Positions 13,807 through 22,122 of a stretch of 25,404 nt of DNA are shown here, one piece after another. The notes beneath the pieces are model-generated. The model had not been told where the DNA came from and did no database searches. It worked only from the letters and a program-made list of their open reading frames with translations. Made by a program: the position numbers and the translations under genes. Each line of letters opens with the position of its first letter. The stretch's first letter is position 1. Source of the DNA: RYN-425 sp035542755 (lineage in GTDB: Bacteria; Patescibacteriota; Saccharimonadia; Saccharimonadales; UBA10212); assembly GCA_035542755.1 (NCBI GenBank), contig DATKKU010000049.1, positions 1 through 25,404 of the forward strand, given 5' to 3'.

Positions 13807-14598
13807 CTACTGAAGAGGCTGATATTGTGGTTCAGCTAGCCGATTAAAAAGCGTTAGCTCAGACTCGGGGACGCCGGATATTCCGGCGATCACTTCATCG
13901 ATTCTAGCTTGGTCGCCCGACTTTACGGCGTCAATTAGATCCTCCGCGGTCTGGTCGGCATTGGCATTGTTAGCCAGGATGGTCGGACAATTATCTTCAG
14001 GTATGGCAGCTCCCTTGATTCGTTGTTTAGTTCTATGGAACATTAACCAGAAGGAATCATCAACCCAATAATCGCGAGTCTTTGAGCGATCTGGCATATG
14101 GAATACGTCTCCTAGGTGCACGCTACTTTGTATGGAACCCCGTTGCAGCCTGCCTGCCAAAACAGCCCTACCAAATGGGCTCAGCAGTGGCATCAACCTT
14201 CTGTACTGCGATTCCTGGGCAGCGATATCATCATCACATAGCTTCTCAAAACACTGCGAGACGGTCCACCTACCAAGACCTTTGGTTAGCCGACCAGCTG
14301 TTTGTTTTTGCCTTTCACTTAACTCATCAACTCGTTCCGAGACCAATGAAACCGCGCCAATACTTGTTGCAAGATCTTCCCGCCACCATCGGTAATATGA
14401 GATCACATCCTGTTGACCATAGCCGCCAACGTCATGCACTGTTGAAGTTTTCCATGTCTTTATGGCATTGATTTGAAAATCAAGGCTTTTTTCCCCATCT
14501 TCTACGCTTTCCCTGGCAACGGGGAGGCTAACATAAGACACTGCCGCTAATGGCTCCACGAAATCCGGCAAATTTTCGGCAACTGCAACCGCTCTCAT
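13807..14598 (-). CDS. hypothetical protein (263 aa)
   Basis: I do not recognise the family. The ATG at 14598 (MRAVAVAENLPDFVEPLAAV) is preferred over the TTG at 14610, which lies in the -10 box. The protein is soluble, with a helix-rich central part rich in Arg, Trp and Gln (SYYRWWREDLATSIGAVSLV, then LSERQKQTAGRLTKGLGRWT). A later part reads DYWVDDSFWLMFHRTKQRIKG. There is no transmembrane segment and no catalytic motif I can name. A strong promoter (TTGATA-16-TATAAT) ends 11 nt upstream, so the transcript has almost no leader. rsmD follows after 26 nt. Confidence 0.75.
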   Translation of the reverse strand: MRAVAVAENLPDFVEPLAAVSYVSLPVARESVEDGEKSLDFQINAIKTWKTSTVHDVGGYGQQDVISYYRWWREDLATSIGAVSLVSERVDELSERQKQTAGRLTKGLGRWTVSQCFEKLCDDDIAAQESQYRRLMPLLSPFGRAVLAGRLQRGSIQSSVHLGDVFHMPDRSKTRDYWVDDSFWLMFHRTKQRIKGAAIPEDNCPTILANNANADQTAEDLIDAVKSGDQARIDEVIAGISGVPESELTLFNRLAEPQYQPLQ

Positions 14599-14609
14599 CT
14601 TAGATAACA

Positions 14610-14637
14610 ATTATATACTTGGCTGAAAATTTATCAA
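14610..14637 (-). promoter_or_regulatory. promoter of the 263-aa gene and rsmD
   Basis: Read leftward, -35 TTGATA (14632-14637), a 16-nt spacer and an exact -10 TATAAT (14610-14615). It lies in the short gap after recG and separates recG from the downstream pair. Confidence 0.75.
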
Positions 14638-14643
14638 TCCACC

Positions 14644-16677
14644 TCAGTTAAGATTGGTGATGGCGCGCAAAGTCGTAACTTTGGCGTTAAGGTAAGGATA
14701 CTTTTTGAGGTTTTCTTGTTTGTCGATGAATTGTTGGGCCGCCGCGCGAGCGGCGGCGATCAGTCTCACGTCTGATAGCTGGGCGACACGCAGGTCCAGC
14801 GCACCGTGCTGCATGGTGCCGTAAATAGCCCCCGGGCCGCGTAGCTCAAGGTCGTATTCGGCCAGTTTAAATCCATCAGTAGTGGTTTCTAGCCGGCGCA
14901 AGCGCTGGCTGGGCGCTTTGCTGTCACTGAGCATCAAAAAGCAGTAGCTTTGATGGGCTCCGCGGCCGACCCGGCCGCGGAGCTGGTGAATTTGAGCCAA
15001 GCCAAACCGCTCAGCGCCTTCTATCAGCATAATCGTAGCATTGGGCACATCCACGCCGACTTCAATCACCGTGGTACTGACCAGAATGTCGTATTTTTTG
15101 TCCAAAAAGTCGCGCATTACCTTGTCTTTTTCGGCCGATTTCATCCGGCCGTGCAGCAGGGCCACTGTTCTGTGCTTAAACTCAACTTTCGCACGCTCAT
15201 AAACTTCTTCCACGGAAGCTCCGCCGCTGGTCTCGGCATCCAGTATCAGCGGACAGACTATAAACATTTGCCGGCCAGCCTCTAACTGCTTATCTATAGT
15301 TTTATTAAGTTGTGCCCTAGAATTGGGCGAAGCAATTTTAGTAATTATTGGCCGACGCCCGGCTGGCAACTCGTCCAAAATTGAAACATCCAGCTCGCCG
15401 TAAAGCGTCAAGGCCAGACTGCGCGGAATCGGCGTGGCGGTAAGGTGCAGTACGTGGGGCATGTGGCCGGCTTTAGCCTGCAATTTCTTGCGCTGTTCCA
15501 CCCCAAAACGGTGCTGCTCGTCAATAATAATTAGGCCGAGTTTGTGCATATCAACCTTTTCGCTAATCAGAGCATGAGTGCCGACAATTAGCCGGATGTC
15601 ACCACTGGCGATGCGCCTGTGGGCCTCGGCCTTTTGCTTGGGCGGCAGACCGCCGATTAGCAAGCTAACTTGGTCGCCATAGCCCACCGAGTCAAACAAT
15701 TTATAGAGGGTGTCGGCGTGCTGACGGGCCAATATTTCGGTTGGTGCCATAAGCGCTACTTGATAACCCTGTTCCATAGCCATTAGCGCCGCCATAGCTG
15801 CTACTACCGTTTTACCACTACCAACGTCACCCTCCACCAGTCTGTTCATCGGCTGGGTTTTTTCCATGTCTTTATACACTTGCCAAATTACTTTACGCTG
15901 AGCGTCAGTGAGCTTAAACGGCAACTTTGCCACAAAATCTTTTGCTAGTTTTTCTTTGAAGGGTATAGCCAGTCCCTTTTCGTGAGCTACTTCTTGCTTA
16001 TTTAGCAGCGCCGCTAGTGATAGCTGAAAGACCTCCTCAAAACCCAGGCGCTTTTTGGCCTTTAAAAGTGCCTTGTCGCCACTCGGAAAGTGCATTTCGG
16101 TTACGGCACGGGCGTAGACAACCAGGTCTTGTTGTTTCAAAATCCACTCCGGCAAGTGCTCGGGCAGGTCTTTAACCTGGGTTATGCCCTCGCGCACCAA
16201 TTTTCTGATAGAGGCCGACTTTAGGCCCTTAGTCTCGCGGTAAATCGGTATGATGCGGGCTGTGTTGACCGGAAAGTCGCTAACCAGCTCGGCAGACGGG
16301 TTCATAATAGCAAAACGGCCGCGACCCAGCTGATACTCGCCGGCGATAAAATATTCCACGCCGTGCTTGATGCCGCCGGCGCGGTAGGGCTGGTTAAACC
16401 AAATTAGGCGCACACTACCGCTAGCATCAGAGGCTATGGCTTCGGTTATATGCAGCCCTCGGCGCACATAGCGGCCGGTCACGTTGGTGATTTTGGCTTG
16501 CAGCGTAACCGGGCCGGGGCGCAGATTAGCGGCCGTTACAATCTGCGAGTAATCTTCATAGCGGCGCGGAAAATACTCAATTAAATCATCAAGGGTATGA
16601 ATGCCAAGAATGGCCAGCTTTTTAGCTAGCTCATTACCCACGCCCTTTAACTCGGTAATAGACGAATCTAATTCCAT
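14644..16677 (-). CDS. recG: ATP-dependent DNA helicase RecG
   Basis: RecG remodels stalled replication forks and branch-migrates Holliday junctions. The 677 residues cover the whole family. An N-terminal helix-hairpin-helix-like start (ITELKGVGNELAKKLAILGI) is followed by the wedge OB-fold (about 50-150). The SF2 motor comes next, with Walker A GDVGSGKT (283-290), APTEILARQH (311-320) and the DEQH box (386-389). Helicase motifs LTATPIPRSLALTLYGELD, then TTVIEVGVDVPNA and LRGRVGRG follow. The protein is a little shorter than E. coli RecG (693). An exact TATAAT (16685-16690) ends 7 nt before the ATG, suggesting a leaderless mRNA. It diverges from the small gene at 16728. Confidence 0.97.
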   Translation of the reverse strand: MELDSSITELKGVGNELAKKLAILGIHTLDDLIEYFPRRYEDYSQIVTAANLRPGPVTLQAKITNVTGRYVRRGLHITEAIASDASGSVRLIWFNQPYRAGGIKHGVEYFIAGEYQLGRGRFAIMNPSAELVSDFPVNTARIIPIYRETKGLKSASIRKLVREGITQVKDLPEHLPEWILKQQDLVVYARAVTEMHFPSGDKALLKAKKRLGFEEVFQLSLAALLNKQEVAHEKGLAIPFKEKLAKDFVAKLPFKLTDAQRKVIWQVYKDMEKTQPMNRLVEGDVGSGKTVVAAMAALMAMEQGYQVALMAPTEILARQHADTLYKLFDSVGYGDQVSLLIGGLPPKQKAEAHRRIASGDIRLIVGTHALISEKVDMHKLGLIIIDEQHRFGVEQRKKLQAKAGHMPHVLHLTATPIPRSLALTLYGELDVSILDELPAGRRPIITKIASPNSRAQLNKTIDKQLEAGRQMFIVCPLILDAETSGGASVEEVYERAKVEFKHRTVALLHGRMKSAEKDKVMRDFLDKKYDILVSTTVIEVGVDVPNATIMLIEGAERFGLAQIHQLRGRVGRGAHQSYCFLMLSDSKAPSQRLRRLETTTDGFKLAEYDLELRGPGAIYGTMQHGALDLRVAQLSDVRLIAAARAAAQQFIDKQENLKKYPYLNAKVTTLRAITNLN

Positions 16678-16727
16678 TTAATCAATTATATGTTGCAAAC
16701 TATTAAATTGTCTTGTTTTATATATTT

Positions 16728-17006
16728 ATGGAATACAAGGTTGGAGATAGTACGTTTGAGATAGTCGTCGTACCGGCAAGTCAGCCAATCCTTGCTGAGT
16801 TCAGCGACGTAGTAGTAAGAAGAAGAAAAGGCGTATCGGTGGCTTTGGAATTACCAGATAGTCCCGGCGAACCTTTGTGGATGAAGTTTGTGCCAGAGCG
16901 CACAGTGAACGATGATATACGCATTTCTTTTTACGAGCGCCGCATACGACGAGCCAAGAAAAAGGCCGCTAAGTTTGCAGCGGCAGTTGCGTTCAATAAC
17001 TACTAA
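16728..17006 (+). CDS. hypothetical protein (92 aa), basic C-terminus
   Basis: I do not recognise this protein. The ATG at 16728 gives MEYKVGDSTFEIVVVPASQP, a short beta-rich part, then MKFVPERTVNDDIRISFYE and a strongly basic tail (RRIRRAKKKAAKFAAAVAF). The tail could bind nucleic acid or be a membrane-proximal helix; nothing fixes its role. A TTG 15 nt upstream is a weaker start. TTGCAA at 16693-16698 with AT-rich sequence about 17 nt later could be the promoter, facing away from recG. The stop lies 4 nt from the end of the convergent methyltransferase gene. Confidence 0.65.
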   Translation: MEYKVGDSTFEIVVVPASQPILAEFSDVVVRRRKGVSVALELPDSPGEPLWMKFVPERTVNDDIRISFYERRIRRAKKKAAKFAAAVAFNNY

Positions 17007-17009
17007 ATT

Positions 17010-17786
17010 TCACTTTTTCTTAAGTCTGAGCCAGACGGACGGCCCAAAGTAAATTGGCGCCAGCAGCGGCTGCATAACGGTTTCCACCGCCAGCAGTGGC
17101 TTCTTGCCAAGAATTTTCTTAAGGGTTGGGGAGCGCAGGTTAGAGCCGCTCAGGGTAGCTTCCACCTCAAAACCGGCAGCTTGGAGTTTTTTGATAATTG
17201 TCTTGGGGTGATGATTTACGAAGGCAATTTCGCCATCTTTTTTGTTGGCTTCACTTCTGATATCAACCGGCACTTTTGGCACGCCTTTGCCGCGCAGGCC
17301 GTAGCGTATGCGGTTTAAAAAGTGGGCATCGTTGGCAAACTCCAGTAGAAATGTGCCGCCAGGCGATAAAATGCGAGCAATCTCATTAAATTCAGGAGTT
17401 GGATCAGGAAGATGGTGCAGCACCCTGACCACCAGTACCAAATCAACCGAACCGGCCTTTAGCTTCAAATCAGCCGCCTGCAGCAGTTTTTGGTCTACCT
17501 GGGGTGTGTCTTTTAGGTACATCTTGGCGATATCAAGCTGCTGCTGACTGGGCTCAGCTAGCGTAACCTTCTCGGCAAACTTGGTCAAAAACTTACTAAG
17601 CCGCCCGTAGCCCCCGCCGACGTCAACGGCGTGAGCAAAGTGCTTGCCGCGCAGCAAACGCTTAATGGCTAGCTCTTCGGCGGCGTGCTCGTATTCGCGC
17701 CCCTGCCAATAATCCTGGTAGTTATACTCTGGGTCGTTGTATTGGTCGGCTTTGCGAACGGTTTTAGTTTTTTTTGTTTCGGCCAT
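17010..17786 (-). CDS. class I SAM-dependent methyltransferase
   Basis: The 258-residue protein (ATG at 17786) carries the Methyltransf_11-type core. Motif I is AVDVGGGYGRLSKFL (about 53-67), the acidic end of strand 2 is TLAEPSQQQLDIAK, and the post-core motif is VDLVLVVRVLHHLPDP. The motif ILSPGGTFLLEFAN follows. A lysine-rich N-terminus and the C-terminal VWLRLKKK are extra. The start lies 9 nt after the tyrS stop, and a GTG at 17792 is an alternative. The tight spacing implies an operon with tyrS. The substrate cannot be read from the sequence; quinone, lipid or other small-molecule methylation are all possible. Confidence 0.88.
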   Translation of the reverse strand: MAETKKTKTVRKADQYNDPEYNYQDYWQGREYEHAAEELAIKRLLRGKHFAHAVDVGGGYGRLSKFLTKFAEKVTLAEPSQQQLDIAKMYLKDTPQVDQKLLQAADLKLKAGSVDLVLVVRVLHHLPDPTPEFNEIARILSPGGTFLLEFANDAHFLNRIRYGLRGKGVPKVPVDIRSEANKKDGEIAFVNHHPKTIIKKLQAAGFEVEATLSGSNLRSPTLKKILGKKPLLAVETVMQPLLAPIYFGPSVWLRLKKK

Positions 17787-17795
17787 TACCACCTA

Positions 17796-19037
17796 TTATA
17801 CCAATTCAACCAGGGCTGAGTCCTTAAAAGCTTTGCCGCGGCGCAAAATTAGCCGGCCATTTTGAAAATCCCCGGGCTCAAAAGTCTCCCGACTGACCGC
17901 TTGATTATTGATATAAACGGCACCGCTGGACAGAAGTCTGCGCGCGTCAGAATTAGAAGATGCTAATTCGGTGCTAACCATAGCTTCTATTAGACTACCG
18001 TTGCCAGCCGCTTTAGCTGATGGGATTTCTTTGCGAATCTCGTCTAGATCCTCATTGGAGGCTTCACCGATAGACGCTTGGGCGGTTAAGTATTTTGTTA
18101 CTCCCGTGGCAGCCGAAATGTCCTGGTCGCCGTGCACCAGTTTAGTAACTTCCTCAGCCAGACGCTTTTGGGCGGCACGTTCGCCAGGGTTAGCCTGTCC
18201 AGCGGCCATCACCTGTTCTATTTCCTCGCGGGGCAAAAGAGTAAATACTTTTAGGTAGTCCTCAACATCGGCGTCGTCGGTGTTAATCCAAAACTGATAA
18301 AACTGGGTTGGGCTGGTCTTATTTGCGTCCAACCAGACGGCGCCATCCTCGCTTTTGCCAAATTTGCGCCCGGTGGCCTTATTAACAACTAGCGGCATTG
18401 ATAGGGCTTGGACTTCCTGGCCCTCTTTTTTACGAATCAAAGAAACTCCGGAAAGCATATTGCCCCACTGGTCTGAGCCGCCAATTTGTAAAACGGTCTG
18501 GTGATTTTTAAACAGCTGCCAGTAGTCGTAGCCCTGTATTAGCGAATAACTAAACTCGGCGTAGCTAATGCCGCTGCCACCTTCATTCATGCGCTCGGTT
18601 ATAAACTCGCGCTGCATTAGCTCGGTCATAGAATAGTGCTTGCCGACGTCACGCAAAAAATCTAGATAACCAACGTCAGCGAACCAGTCATAATTATCAA
18701 CCGGCGTAAAATCTTTACCGGCAAACAGCTTAGCGATTTGTTGCTTGATGGCTTCAACATTTTTAACAACTTCTTCTCGCGGCTTTAGCTCGCGCTCGCC
18801 GGTATCTTTGGGGTCGCCGATTAAACTAGTAGCACCGCCAGTTAGCAGCACGGCCTTCCAGCCGGCATCAATTAGGCGCCGGGCCATGAGCATAGCTGCC
18901 AGGTTGCCGATAGCCATGCTGTCGCTTGATGCGTCAATGCCGTGATAGAAAGTCTTTGGCTGGTCCAGCCACTTTATATCGTCAAAGGTTTTGTCTTTTA
19001 TCAGGCCGCGCCAGGCCAAGTCCTCAGAGAGTGCCAT
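17796..19037 (-). CDS. tyrS: tyrosine--tRNA ligase
   Basis: TyrRS is a class I synthetase that charges tRNA-Tyr. The 413 residues include the N-terminal catalytic fold with YHGIDASSDSMAIGNL (31-46) and the tyrosine site YSLIQGYD (164-171). The motif QIGGSDQWGN (184-193) and the KMSKS-equivalent KFGKS (225-229) follow. A C-terminal S4-type RNA-binding domain is present (ARRLLSSGAVYINNQAVS). The HIGH motif is degenerate: AIGN at 42-45, so the first catalytic histidine is Ala and the last is Asn. The rest of the active site is intact, so the enzyme is probably functional. The methyltransferase gene follows within 9 nt. The 140-nt gap upstream is shared with the divergent PBP gene. Confidence 0.95.
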   Translation of the reverse strand: MALSEDLAWRGLIKDKTFDDIKWLDQPKTFYHGIDASSDSMAIGNLAAMLMARRLIDAGWKAVLLTGGATSLIGDPKDTGERELKPREEVVKNVEAIKQQIAKLFAGKDFTPVDNYDWFADVGYLDFLRDVGKHYSMTELMQREFITERMNEGGSGISYAEFSYSLIQGYDYWQLFKNHQTVLQIGGSDQWGNMLSGVSLIRKKEGQEVQALSMPLVVNKATGRKFGKSEDGAVWLDANKTSPTQFYQFWINTDDADVEDYLKVFTLLPREEIEQVMAAGQANPGERAAQKRLAEEVTKLVHGDQDISAATGVTKYLTAQASIGEASNEDLDEIRKEIPSAKAAGNGSLIEAMVSTELASSNSDARRLLSSGAVYINNQAVSRETFEPGDFQNGRLILRRGKAFKDSALVELV

Positions 19038-19144
19038 AAGCTATTTCTCAGCAATTAATTTAAACATTTATAAGTGATAGTATACCGGAAAGTGATTAGG
19101 CGGGTATCTGAATTTTAACCATTAGCCGATAGCATGATTATTGC

Positions 19145-19164
19145 TATAATAACTTTCATAGGAG
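19145..19164 (+). promoter_or_regulatory. -10 box and Shine-Dalgarno of the PBP gene
   Basis: An exact TATAAT (19145-19150) lies 27 nt before the ATG at 19178, and AGGAG (19160-19164) lies 13 nt before it. The -35 (TTAGCC with 17-nt spacing) is weak. Unlike many genes here, this one has a conventional short leader with a Shine-Dalgarno. Confidence 0.55.
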
Positions 19165-19177
19165 AAAGCGACATTTA

Positions 19178-22117
19178 ATGGCCACTAACCGACCGAAGCG
19201 ACCAAGCAATAGGGTAACTACTAGGAGCGGGCGTGTAATAAAGGTTAACCAGTCTCTGGGTAGCCGGATTATGGCGCTCCGGGAGGCCAAGGCTCTGCGC
19301 AAGGCGCAAAGACTGCGCGGGCTGCCCAAGTCGCGCTTTAAGCGCCTGGCCTGGCGGCTTAATCCCAAACACCTGGCGGAGTACTGGTTTAGCCGCGACG
19401 GCGGCGTCATGGCGCTCAAAATATTGGGCATTGTGATTTTAGTGCTGTTTGTCTTTACGCTTGGTGTATTTGCCTATTTTAGAAAAGATTTGCCGGACAT
19501 CTCGGTCAATGGCAAGAATATCGGCGGCAGCATTAGTTACTACGACCGCACCGGGAAAATTTTGCTGTGGCAGGATTACGACGCTATTAAGCGCGTACCG
19601 GTGTCTAGCGACCAGATATCGGTATATATGAAAAACGCTACTGTGGCCACCGAGGACCGCAATTTTTACAACGAGCGTGGCTTTGACGTTAAAGGTATAA
19701 CCCGCGCGGCCATCAACGACGCCACCCATAGCGGCGGCACTCAGGGCGGCTCAACGATTACCCAGCAGCTGGTCAAGCTCAACTTGGACTGGACCCAGCA
19801 GCGCAGCATTACCAGAAAAATTAAAGAGCTGATACTGGCCGTGGAGCTGGAGCGGTCTTATACCAAGGATGATATACTGACGGGCTATCTAAATACCGCA
19901 CCGTACGGCGGCGTGGACTATGGCGTCCAAACCGCAGCCAGCGACTATTTTCATAAAAACGCCAAGGATTTGACCCTGGCCGAATCAGCTATGCTGGCGG
20001 CCATTCCTAAATCACCGTCGGTATATTCGCCGTACGACACCGAAGACTTTGATAAAGCGGCCTTTTTAGCCCGCTATGACTACGTGCTGGATTCCATGGT
20101 CCAGACTCACTACATCACTAAGGACCAGGCCGAGGCCGCCAAAAAAGTAGATGTACTGGCCGAGGTGCAGCCTCAGCAAACCAAGTACGCCGGCATTATG
20201 GCCCCTTACTTTGTACTGGCCGCTAAAAACGAAATTGATAAAAACTTTAGTTGTAGTTCCGGCGCCGGCTGTAACAAAATTGGCGGCTGGAAGGTTACTA
20301 CCACACTAGACATGACGCTGCAGACCAAGGCCGAACAGCTAGTTGCCTCTAACCTGCCTAATGTTACGCGTTACGGCGGCGATGAAGAGGCACTGGTGGT
20401 AGAAAGCACCAAGACCGGCCAGATGCAGGCGCTGGTAGGCGGCACCGACTTTAACAACCCCGACCACGGTCAGATAAATTACGCCCAGATTAACATCTCT
20501 CCGGGCTCTAGTTTTAAGCCCTATGATTACACAACTTTAATAGAAAACAGTACCAACGCCGGCGCCGGCTCGGTGCTTTATGATTCTCAAGGGCCGTTGC
20601 CGGGCTATCCCTGCACCAATAAGGCCATTCCGGCCGCCGGCGGCAACTGCCTGGAGGATTACGACTTCAAATACCCCGGCCCGGAAACCTTGCGCTACGC
20701 CCTGGGTGGCTCCAGAAACGTGCCAGCGGTAAAGGCCATGCTGACAGTTGGCACTAACAAAGTTATCCAAACTGCCAACGCCATGATGAACGCACCCAAC
20801 GCCTACAAGTGCTATAACCCCGGCGTTGACGTTAATAACGCCAAGCCGTCTGACCAGGCCCAGTGCTATGGAGCCTCGGCTATTGGCGACGGCGCTTACC
20901 TGCACCTGGACCAACACGTCAACGGGCTGTCTACTCTCGCTAGGATGGGCCAGGAAATCCCGCAGACCTATATATTGAAGATTCAGGACGCCTCCAATAA
21001 GACAATTTATAACTGGAAACAGCCTAAGGCCGGGGACAGCGACGTTAAGCAGGTTGTACGCCCGGACTCGGCCTACATAGTAGACTCTATGGCTTCCGAC
21101 CCCGCCGCCAGCTATCTGCCCAGCGGTTTTTATAAGTGGCAGCACTACAACGGCTGGGTCACAGCCGTTAAAACTGGTACCACCAATAACGGCTTTGACG
21201 GGCTGATGATGGGCTGGAACACGCAGTATACGGTTGGCAGCTGGGTTGGCTATCACACTCGCAATAAAGCACTAGGCACGACCATGGAGGTACTAACCAC
21301 ACCGCTAACCCGCGGTATGATGACCTATGCGCTTGATAATCTGCATACTACGCCGGTTAACTGGACGCAGCCCAGCGACATTAAAGTTCTTCCGGCTTAC
21401 GTGCTGCACAATAAGATAAGCAGTAACGGCGAGATTGTTCCCAGCCCGGCCACCGACCTCTATCCTTCTTGGTACGTCCAAAAATCAACCGCCAGCGGCA
21501 GCACCAACTCAACAATAGATAAAGTCTCCAACAAGACTGCCACTTCCTGCACGCCGGACCTGGCTAAGCAGACCCAGTCTGGCAACACGGCGGCTAATGC
21601 CTTTTCAATTGATATTTTCTACGGCAATGGCACCACCGCCACATCCGGCACCGACGATGTTCATGTCTGCGGCGATGCGCTGCCCACTATTTCTGTTACC
21701 GTTAGCGATGACAGTAAACCGCCCGCGTCCGCACCGGCCGGCACCGATACTTGCACGGTCAGCTGTACTATTACAGCCGCACCGACGCCCGGCACGCATC
21801 CGTTTGACGACCCCCAGTACGCCCAGTTCCCAGGTACGGTTAACTTTCTAGTCAACGGACAAGTGGTTAAGACCATCTACACCTCTACCGGCGGCCCATA
21901 TTCATTCGTCTATAATGTTACGGCCAGCGGCGCGGGTACGGTGTCTGCACAGATAATTGACAGTGTGCTTTATAGCAATACCGCCAGCGATAATGTTAAC
22001 TTCTACGCCTCACTGACCGGCTTCAATAACAGCACGCCGTCTACCAAGCCAACCAACAGTCTTGCCGCCAGCACTGCGCCCAGACGGCGCCAGCACCATA
22101 CTACCTCGTTCTTCTAA
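19178..22117 (+). CDS. bifunctional class A penicillin-binding protein with Ig-like C-terminal extension
   Basis: This enzyme polymerises glycan strands and cross-links peptidoglycan outside the membrane. The 979 residues start with an 80-residue very basic cytoplasmic tail, then one membrane segment (about 79-100). A GT51 domain follows with catalytic Glu159 in ATEDRNFY, then GGSTITQQLVK and NTAPYGGVDYGV. The transpeptidase has the SxxK nucleophile Ser444 in PGSSFKP, the SRN motif at 512-514 and KTGT at 665-668. After the enzyme, about 850-960 forms a beta-rich Ig-like domain (GTVNFLVNGQVVKTIYTS, then YSFVYNVTASGAGTVSAQI). A Thr/Ser tail ends in PRRRQHHTTSFF. Cysteine pairs are present in the extracellular part. 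The stop lies 5 nt from the convergent radA. Confidence 0.95.
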   Translation: MATNRPKRPSNRVTTRSGRVIKVNQSLGSRIMALREAKALRKAQRLRGLPKSRFKRLAWRLNPKHLAEYWFSRDGGVMALKILGIVILVLFVFTLGVFAYFRKDLPDISVNGKNIGGSISYYDRTGKILLWQDYDAIKRVPVSSDQISVYMKNATVATEDRNFYNERGFDVKGITRAAINDATHSGGTQGGSTITQQLVKLNLDWTQQRSITRKIKELILAVELERSYTKDDILTGYLNTAPYGGVDYGVQTAASDYFHKNAKDLTLAESAMLAAIPKSPSVYSPYDTEDFDKAAFLARYDYVLDSMVQTHYITKDQAEAAKKVDVLAEVQPQQTKYAGIMAPYFVLAAKNEIDKNFSCSSGAGCNKIGGWKVTTTLDMTLQTKAEQLVASNLPNVTRYGGDEEALVVESTKTGQMQALVGGTDFNNPDHGQINYAQINISPGSSFKPYDYTTLIENSTNAGAGSVLYDSQGPLPGYPCTNKAIPAAGGNCLEDYDFKYPGPETLRYALGGSRNVPAVKAMLTVGTNKVIQTANAMMNAPNAYKCYNPGVDVNNAKPSDQAQCYGASAIGDGAYLHLDQHVNGLSTLARMGQEIPQTYILKIQDASNKTIYNWKQPKAGDSDVKQVVRPDSAYIVDSMASDPAASYLPSGFYKWQHYNGWVTAVKTGTTNNGFDGLMMGWNTQYTVGSWVGYHTRNKALGTTMEVLTTPLTRGMMTYALDNLHTTPVNWTQPSDIKVLPAYVLHNKISSNGEIVPSPATDLYPSWYVQKSTASGSTNSTIDKVSNKTATSCTPDLAKQTQSGNTAANAFSIDIFYGNGTTATSGTDDVHVCGDALPTISVTVSDDSKPPASAPAGTDTCTVSCTITAAPTPGTHPFDDPQYAQFPGTVNFLVNGQVVKTIYTSTGGPYSFVYNVTASGAGTVSAQIIDSVLYSNTASDNVNFYASLTGFNNSTPSTKPTNSLAASTAPRRRQHHTTSFF

Positions 22118-22122
22118 AGCGA

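Noticed and set aside
20537..21256. 239-codon open frame on the - strand
   Set aside because: It lies wholly inside the transpeptidase domain of the PBP gene and is a shadow frame of it.
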